Positions 59,201-61,158 of a stretch of 61,158 nucleotides of DNA are shown here, piece by piece. Position 1 is the stretch's first letter; the number at the start of each line of letters is the position of its first letter. The notes under the pieces were generated by a model. It saw only the letters and a list, made by a program, of their open reading frames with translations, searched no databases and was not told where the DNA came from. This DNA comes from Branchiostoma floridae. Its lineage: Eukaryota > Chordata > Leptocardii > Amphioxiformes > Branchiostomatidae. The translations under genes and the position numbers were made by a program. The stretch is from NCBI RefSeq assembly GCF_000003815.2, contig NC_049992.1, positions 19,223,843 to 19,285,000 of the forward strand, given 5' to 3'.

Positions 59201-61052
59201 TCAGACATGCTGAATAAACCCAGAGGACCTGTTTGAAAATTAGGTCGTCTACCAGCGTTCTGTTCTGTCGTAACAAAGCTGATACACAAATTAAATTGGA
59301 CTTGTGCAGCTCTTAAGCTTGACGTCGTGATTGGAATATAATGCAAAAATTACTTACGTTTAAAGTATATCGTTTAAAAATACAACAAAAACGTGGAAAG
59401 AGTAAAAAGGTTCGTTTTTTATCAATGAAATTTGATGAGCGATCTAGCTATCATCCTAGGGTAGCTAGGATGGTAATCTAGCTATCATCCTAGGGTAGCT
59501 AGGATGGTAGCTAGATGTGTTGGTGTCAATAAAACGAAACTTGCACGCTAAAATTGAGACAAGCCTACCGGTGTAAGATCCCAGCAAGACGGGAGTGCCG
59601 CGTTTTTCCTTGTAGACGTCTAGCCGGTTATAACTATCCAATAAAGAAAACGACTCTGGTGTCATCTTCACCCGTTCCCCTTCTTTCACCTCAATCGTCC
59701 ACGCGCGTTGCAAGTTGTTGTCGTACTGCCCAGTATTGTTGGGGTAGGAAACGAAGCCAGAAGATTGCCCGGTAACATAAGCACGAACGTGGCCTAGACG
59801 TTATGGTAAAGTTTTGATATGTTATCTATTTGTTTTCCTTCAAAATCTGGTGCTTCATTTCTCACATATTATTTACTGAGCCACGAAATATATTCTTACT
59901 TACAATAAAGGCGCGTTTAGCAGTTCTAGGGTAGCTTATTCAGCATTGAATTTCATACATTTCAGTGATTGTAAATAATTGCGCCAATAGCTTGAGAACA
60001 ATTTGCGTCATTTTGTCTGTAGTTTTTAGTCTGTGTTTTAGTTTGTATTTTTTAAAGTTTAAAATACCTGTTAACTGCCTGTAAACACGCCCAGAATATA
60101 TATATTTCATCAGTACGTTACTTTATTACCCTGGAAGTAGATCTTGAAGCCGACATAAACGTCGAAGTTAATGACGTCCGTCCGAAAAAGCAGATGAATC
60201 ATGTTGGACGTAGCTATGAGTGCTGCTGGGATATCGGTTCCTGAAGATTGAAGAGTGTGGAATTAACACGTTTATTCGGAACCGGTAAGAAAATATCAAT
60301 GCAGAATATCAATATGAGAAATATTGACCAATTTGATGAATGAGTTTCCGTCATATCTAGCAAACGGATGATATTTTGTGATATCTGATACCAATATTTA
60401 CCTTAGTTAGGAGACCTCATGCCTCCATTCAGAGCTTTTGTAATTTTCTTGTTATATTTTGTTGGCTTTTATGCGTCACTGGACTGAATAATTTAGTGTT
60501 TGTCTCACATTCCCAACAGCACGCAACTATCTTCTTTCAAGTATACTAATGTCTGTATACCTTATCTTATTTCAATTTACCAATGGCATTGGCATGTCTT
60601 TTGAGTTTGAAAACTCAACACTTATTTTTCATATGGCTTGCTCCGATTGGTGTTTGTTCCGATCAGTATACTAGTACTTGCACCGTACAAATGTCGGAAA
60701 ATTTGTGAGCCCAGATCCCCACCATATATCTGTTCCCGTTGGAAAAAATTTAAAGTCTCATCCATGGTGTTCTTTACCAAAACGTACAAACTTCGCGCTT
60801 AAACAGAGACAACACTACCTGTGTACGATCCTAACAAAATGGGGTTGTCTAGTGGTCCCTTATAGACATCCAGCCAGTCATAACCTGCCTCTAGGGAAAA
60901 CAGGTGTGGTCTCAACCCCACCAGTTCCCCTACGCTGACCTCTATAGTCCATGTACAGTGCAAGTTGTTGTCGTACTGCTGGGGATGGTAGGCCACTGAG
61001 GGGGACGAGACGTAGCCAGAGGACTTGCCCGTGATATTAGCACCACAGTCAC
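29718..61052 (-). CDS. Gene C: giant CUB/CCP/tectonin/LDLa/FA58C/CTLD mosaic
   Basis: Thirty-odd minus-strand exons join without a phase conflict, from 61052 down to the stop at 29718: CUB1, CUB2, CCP, CUB3, CUB4, tectonin block, thirteen LDLa, FA58C, CTLD1, a small exon, CUB5, CTLD2. The total is about 2,100 residues, 5' end beyond the window. No internal signal-peptide exon was found, which favours one gene. A split is still possible at 48004-49742, because the last tectonin exon could read to a stop at 49693. All domains are extracellular; a secreted adhesion, lectin or recognition role is inferred. I know of no standard protein with this order. Confidence 0.5.
30228..30417. mobile_element. 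Short inverted-repeat element (MITE)
   Basis: Starts near CTGTAAATGCAGAAATGTTC and ends with the complement phrase GCATTTACAG. The interior has CGCGGTGG and CCACCGCG in opposite orientation. It sits in the intron between two CTLD2 exons. Target duplication could not be settled. Confidence 0.5.
30565..30645. repeat. (CA)n-rich microsatellite
   Basis: Interrupted CA repeat preceded by CAGA repeats and containing GCGCGCGC. Intronic in gene C. Confidence 0.9.
31737..32174 (-). CDS. Gene C: CUB domain 5
   Basis: One 146-codon phase 1-1 exon (acceptor GCTTTTTCAG, donor GCAG|GTAAAA). A cysteine-rich lead ([16 protein letters not shown]) precedes a CUB domain: [24 protein letters not shown], then [10 protein letters not shown] and LCRGEGEQ. 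The SPGYP and C-x-W features are CUB hallmarks. A short linker ([12 protein letters not shown]) ends the exon. CUB domains mediate calcium-dependent protein contacts outside cells. Confidence 0.88.
32317..33215. mobile_element. Mariner-like palindromic element with nested relative
   Basis: Outer ends are CGAGGGGTGATCAATAAGTT and its complement, flanked by TA (32315-32316 and 33216-33217), with inverted arms of roughly 200 bp. In the centre (about 32565-32850) lies a second inverted-repeat unit with a related end (GGGGTTATCAATAAGTCCTC). No transposase. It sits in the intron between the small exon and CUB5. Confidence 0.75.
33430..33543 (-). CDS. Gene C: small exon of unknown domain
   Basis: A 38-codon phase 1-1 exon with good splice sites (TTTACAG acceptor, ACAG|GTAAAT donor). 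The peptide starts [20 protein letters not shown] and ends HVYIPDMTG; it has one cysteine and one N-x-T site. No known domain was recognised. It joins CTLD1 to CUB5. A near-identical copy lies in a foldback element at 27523-27785. Confidence 0.55.
34520..35617 (-). CDS. Gene C: C-type lectin domain 1 (CTLD1)
   Basis: Exons 35382-35617, 34681-34816 and 34520-34576 join in phases 1, 0, 1, 1. They give [57 protein letters not shown] and the closing [14 protein letters not shown], a complete CTLD fold. The EPN/QPD calcium-site motif is absent ([12 protein letters not shown] is found instead), so sugar binding of the classical kind is doubtful. Its own 19-codon last exon carries the final cysteines. 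Confidence 0.87.
35823..37332 (-). CDS. Gene C: FA58C (discoidin) domain
   Basis: Two exons, 37049-37332 (donor AAAAG|GTATTT, phase 0) and 35823-35961 (acceptor GATGCTTCAG), encode a coagulation factor 5/8 C-type domain: GACLLPVSL start, [28 protein letters not shown], then [12 protein letters not shown] and the typical end [10 protein letters not shown]. These domains bind lipids or glycans at cell surfaces. A family B transposon occupies most of the intron, starting about 70 bp from the second exon's acceptor. Confidence 0.87.
36030..37000. mobile_element. Dispersed family B element
   Basis: Begins with the palindrome CCTCCATGAAAAGTCATGG (about 36032) followed by GTGTGTCTGTGTGTCTGTCA and ATAACTCAAGAACGGC, the same order as the copy at 57818. 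The interior repeats TTTGCATAATTAAT phrases. About 1 kb, no coding frame. Confidence 0.65.
37560..37673 (-). CDS. Gene C: LDLa exon 13
   Basis: A 38-codon phase 1-1 exon. It has [10 protein letters not shown], then [18 protein letters not shown], the calcium-binding end of an LDL receptor class A repeat (D-x-S-D-E). Only four cysteines, so the first disulfide of a canonical six-cysteine LDLa is missing. Directly precedes the FA58C exons. Confidence 0.82.
37808..37930 (-). CDS. Gene C: LDLa exon 12
   Basis: A 41-codon phase 1-1 exon: [10 protein letters not shown], then [14 protein letters not shown] and KC-G. The SDE acidic box is ADE, and the middle cysteine is absent. Acceptor AACGCAG, donor TGTG|GTAAGA. 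Confidence 0.8.
38210..38310 (+). repeat. Hammerhead-like repeat motif, copy 1
   Basis: Contains CTGAAGAAGGTGACAGACGG followed by TCACCAAAACGTCGG. The GGTGAC/GTCACC stem flanked by CTGAAGA and AAAAC resembles the core of hammerhead ribozymes found in Penelope-like retroelements, with G12 changed. A related copy lies at 51760-51830 in the other orientation. Confidence 0.35.
38557..38676 (-). CDS. Gene C: LDLa exon 11
   Basis: A 40-codon phase 1-1 exon: [15 protein letters not shown], then [17 protein letters not shown]. The acidic box is STEE, close to the canonical SDE. Donor GCA|GTAGGT. Confidence 0.8.
39107..39313 (-). CDS. Gene C: extended LDLa-like exon 10
   Basis: A 69-codon phase 1-1 exon. 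A long lead ([20 protein letters not shown]) precedes a degenerate LDLa: [31 protein letters not shown]. The CDG motif is CND, and spacing is longer than usual, so it is the least typical member of the series. Confidence 0.7.
39875..40018 (-). CDS. Gene C: LDLa exon 9
   Basis: A 48-codon phase 1-1 exon: [36 protein letters not shown] and QDEIGCG. There is an insertion of about ten residues between the DC and the acidic box. Donor TGTG|GTAAAG. Confidence 0.82.
40875..41042 (-). CDS. Gene C: LDLa exon 8
   Basis: A 56-codon phase 1-1 exon: [30 protein letters not shown] and DDEANCG, again with an insertion before the acidic box. Donor TGCG|GTACAC. Confidence 0.82.
41181..41226. repeat. (TA)n microsatellite
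   Basis: About 22 TA dinucleotides with one CA interruption, in the intron between two LDLa exons. Confidence 0.95.
41455..41580 (-). CDS. Gene C: LDLa exon 7
   Basis: A 42-codon phase 1-1 exon: [37 protein letters not shown]. All six cysteines are present; the acidic box is GEDE. Donor TGTG|GTTAGT. Confidence 0.85.
41814..41950. mobile_element. PIF/Harbinger-like MITE, 137 bp
   Basis: Ends TACCCCCCTCACATGT and ACACGTGAGGGGGGTA match the family at 2720 and 2991. Left flank is TTA; the right flank is TAC instead of TTA. Contains a C-run. Intronic in gene C. Confidence 0.6.
42968..43302. repeat. 56-bp minisatellite, about six copies
   Basis: Units contain GTGTGTTACGCCGAAGGACG and CTATATAGATACAGATACAG. 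The array ends exactly at the splice donor of LDLa exon 6: the exon-side sequence reads AAG|GTTCTG, whereas the repeat units have AGCTTCTG at the same place, so the repeats do not keep the donor. Confidence 0.92.
43304..43483 (-). CDS. Gene C: LDLa-like exon 6
   Basis: A 60-codon phase 1-1 exon: [34 protein letters not shown] and HDEADCVQG. The cysteine of the usual D-C pair is F (VIDF), and the spacing is extended. Donor CCAAG|GTTCTG is next to the 56-bp minisatellite. Confidence 0.75.
43735..44475 (-). mobile_element. Dispersed family B element, partial
   Basis: Starts at ACCTCATACCTCCATGAAAT and carries the same interior as 6155-7210 (CCCATCATTAATCATTAAG, then GTTATCTTCTTCGGAAC). Ends near TTTTATGGAGGTAAAAATGA. 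Intronic. Confidence 0.55.
44592..44723 (-). CDS. Gene C: LDLa exon 5
   Basis: A 44-codon phase 1-1 exon: [33 protein letters not shown] then EIGCG. All six cysteines and the D-x-S-D-E calcium box are intact. Donor TGTG|GTAACG. Confidence 0.9.
45210..45353 (-). CDS. Gene C: LDLa exon 4
   Basis: A 48-codon phase 1-1 exon: [38 protein letters not shown] then EENC. Canonical six-cysteine LDLa with intact calcium box. Donor AGTG|GTAATA. Confidence 0.9.
45521..45562. repeat. Hexanucleotide repeat (ACCTGT)n
   Basis: About seven copies of CTGTAC in the intron between LDLa exons 3 and 4, roughly 130 bp from the exon 3 donor. Confidence 0.9.
45690..45833 (-). CDS. Gene C: LDLa exon 3
   Basis: A 48-codon phase 1-1 exon: [39 protein letters not shown] then EIKCG. 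Canonical six cysteines and calcium box. Donor TGTG|GTACAA. Confidence 0.9.
45950..46145 (-). mobile_element. Possible tRNA-derived SINE
   Basis: On the minus strand from about 46142, an A-box-like TAATCTAGTGGTTAGCGG and a weak B-box-like GGGTTGCAGTCC, 25-30 bp apart. The first box resembles that of the SINE at 28590-28775. The body is otherwise unrelated. Confidence 0.35.
46245..47239. repeat. 35-bp minisatellite, about 28 copies, built from an exon end
   Basis: Near-perfect 35-bp units. On the minus strand each contains GGGACTGTCCCGGTATGGTT, matching the end of LDLa exon 2 and its donor (GACTGTTTCG|GTACGG, donor at 47239). The unit has no stop codon in any minus frame, so the LDLa frame stays open for 336 residues through the array. 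Variants are mostly C/T changes at two sites. Confidence 0.95.
47240..47368 (-). CDS. Gene C: LDLa exon 2, next to the 35-bp array
   Basis: A 43-codon phase 1-1 exon (acceptor GGGTTTCAG): [37 protein letters not shown]. Six cysteines are present and the acidic box is KEDE. The donor TTTCG|GTACGG is the first unit of the downstream minisatellite. Retention of the array would extend the frame to 46236. Confidence 0.85.
47866..48003 (-). CDS. Gene C: LDLa exon 1 of the array
   Basis: Acceptor [47 protein letters not shown]. The end is uncertain: donors CCAC|GTAACT (exon end 47866) and TGCT|GTACGA (exon end 47878) both give phase 1. It is the most 5' LDLa exon, 1.7 kb after the tectonin block. 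Confidence 0.78.
48004..49742. other. Long intron or intergenic stretch
   Basis: AT-rich, with no exon recognised on either strand and no clear transposon. It separates the tectonin block from the LDLa block, and is the best place for a gene boundary if gene C is really two genes. A minus-strand AATAAA (TTTATT near 48097) lies in it. Confidence 0.5.
49743..53917 (-). CDS. Gene C: tectonin-type beta-propeller block, five exons
   Basis: Exons 53756-53917, 53345-53459, 51511-51734, 50514-50666 and 49743-50054 (phases 1, 1, 2, 1, 1, 1). Repeats follow the tectonin pattern of a leading W, then ISVS or ISVG, then [75 protein letters not shown] and [18 protein letters not shown]. Tectonin lectins (tachylectin-1 and fish-egg lectin type) bind bacterial lipopolysaccharide or glycans; such a role is inferred. 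The third exon is divergent. The last exon either splices at AAGG|GTAACA or runs to a stop at 49693. Confidence 0.85.
50920..51326. mobile_element. hAT-type MITE with 8-bp target duplication
   Basis: Ends TAGGGCTGGGTACCGGTAC and the complement of GTAACGGTACCCAGCCCTA, flanked by CCTTCTGG (50912-50919) and TCTTCTGG (51327-51334), an 8-bp duplication with one change, typical of hAT elements. The interior has CAGGTCCAGG repeats facing each other. No transposase. Confidence 0.8.
51511..51734 (-). CDS. Gene C: divergent exon inside the tectonin block
   Basis: Phase 2 entry, phase 1 exit, fitting its neighbours exactly. The peptide has [18 protein letters not shown], a middle segment [16 protein letters not shown] and an end [16 protein letters not shown]. 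The last part looks like a decayed tectonin strand (VW-x-I). No other domain was recognised. Confidence 0.65.
51760..51830 (-). repeat. Hammerhead-like repeat motif, copy 2
   Basis: The reverse complement reads GTCAGACGGTCACCAAAACG preceded by TTGAGAAAGAT, related to the motif at 38210. Its stem is less perfect here. Confidence 0.3.
51852..53030. repeat. Two tandem 585-bp palindrome-bearing units rich in GAATG
   Basis: Unit 1 spans 51852-52435 and unit 2 spans 52436-53030. Each starts CCCCTTCACACGAGAG-like with ATGAGCCGGAATGCCGTC, and the same phrase recurs inverted about 460 bp on (near 52275-52310 and 52865-52905). The interiors are crowded with GAATG / CATTC words. It looks like a non-autonomous element duplicated in tandem in an intron of gene C. 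Confidence 0.75.
54288..54671 (-). CDS. Gene C: CUB domain 4
   Basis: One 128-codon phase 1-1 exon (acceptor TTTTATTAG, donor GCAAG|GTATGT). CUB features: [44 protein letters not shown] and [19 protein letters not shown]. The first two conserved cysteines are absent; those of the second disulfide (HCRNDYV, YWCG) are present. It precedes the tectonin block. Confidence 0.85.
55015..56589 (-). CDS. Gene C: CUB domain 3, three exons
   Basis: Exons 56475-56589, 55884-56002 and 55015-55185 join in phases 1, 2, 1, 1: [69 protein letters not shown]. All four canonical cysteines are present, which supports the upstream acceptor (TACAAAAG) for the first exon over a later GTGTAG that would drop the first cysteine. 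Confidence 0.85.
55195..55312. repeat. (AATC)n-type simple repeat
   Basis: Tetranucleotide tract of AATC, ATCG and CAGT words starting ten bases beyond the acceptor side of the last CUB3 exon, so it may overlap that intron's polypyrimidine or branch region. Confidence 0.9.
56790..56981 (-). CDS. Gene C: CCP/sushi domain
   Basis: A 64-codon phase 1-1 exon: [48 protein letters not shown]. Canonical four-cysteine CCP, unlike the cysteine-enriched CCPs of genes A and B. It sits between CUB2 and CUB3. Confidence 0.92.
57818..58755. mobile_element. Dispersed family B element, near full length
   Basis: Starts ATCTCCATGAAAAATGGAGA and ends TTTCATGGAGATATGAGGTC. Internal order matches the 36030 copy: GTGTGTCTGTGTATCTG, ATAACTCAAGAACCTC, GGAGGATAACTGAAGAAGG, then ATTATGCAAA phrases. 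Lies in the intron between CUB2 and the CCP exon. Confidence 0.65.
58823..59793 (-). CDS. Gene C: CUB domain 2, cysteine-free
   Basis: Exons 59569-59793 and 58823-58927, both phase 1-1, split at the same place as CUB1. Motifs: [66 protein letters not shown] and FKIHFEG. It contains no cysteine: CUB1's DCG and HCTW are VRA and QRAW here. Confidence 0.85.
60130..61052 (-). CDS. Gene C: CUB domain 1 (first visible)
   Basis: Exons 60819-61052 and 60130-60240, both phase 1-1: [66 protein letters not shown] and FKIYFQG. It keeps the first disulfide pair (DCG and HCT) but not the second. Since it begins in phase 1, at least one more exon lies to the right, outside the window. Confidence 0.88.
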
Positions 61053-61158
61053 CTAGATATTGTAAAACAGGTTTTAATGGGAATCTTCATTGATAACACA
61101 ACAAACGTACTGCGACTTTCGTAAGGTCTATCATAATTACATATGCTACATACAAATA

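Overview
The window is metazoan nuclear DNA, most likely from an amphioxus (Branchiostoma) or a close invertebrate deuterostome. Genes are split into many small exons with GT-AG introns. Most exons are symmetrical phase 1-1 cassettes for extracellular domains (CCP/sushi, SRCR, ApeC, CUB, LDLa, FA58C, C-type lectin, tectonin), introns are packed with varied transposons, and a (CCCTAA)n tract is present. The species is inferred from domain content; no rRNA or tRNA gene settles it.

Left part, plus strand (about 1.6-14.0 kb). One secreted mosaic gene can be built from exons whose splice phases all match: a start exon (ATG at 1750, donor at 1755), a signal-peptide exon (4158-4252), CCP (4682-4858), three near-identical SRCR exons (5783-6088, 8606-8911, 9964-10269), CCP (10919-11101, with a GC donor), CCP (11625-11801), then a complete four-exon ApeC (apextrin C-terminal) domain ending in a stop at 14026. 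ApeC, SRCR and CCP domains are typical of invertebrate microbial-recognition proteins, so a pattern-recognition role is inferred. The ApeC part could instead be its own gene starting at 12258. A degenerate telomere-like tract lies 283 bp after the stop. At 18.1-19.6 kb a partial second copy carries a paralogous signal-peptide exon, two CCP exons and a half CCP.

Middle part (19.7-28.8 kb). This is a transposon nest: a minisatellite, a Tigger-like MITE, an L1/Tx1-like LINE on the minus strand (ORF1 plus ORF2, reverse transcriptase broken by an assembly gap), a second, decayed LINE on the minus strand, and a foldback element inserted into that second LINE. The foldback element carries a near-identical copy of a host exon that sits 5.8 kb away in the opposite orientation.

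Right part, minus strand (29.7 kb to beyond the right edge). More than thirty exons, all phase-compatible, read from right to left: CUB, CUB, CCP, CUB, CUB, tectonin-type beta-propeller, thirteen LDLa exons, FA58C (discoidin), C-type lectin, a small unknown exon, CUB and a last C-type lectin with a stop at 29718. If it is one gene it encodes at least about 2,100 residues in an unusual domain order; its 5' end lies outside the window. Introns hold MITEs (mariner, hAT, PIF/Harbinger-like), microsatellites and two minisatellites that directly abut LDLa splice donors. One of these, at 46.24-47.24 kb, is about 28 copies of the LDLa exon end plus its 5' splice site.
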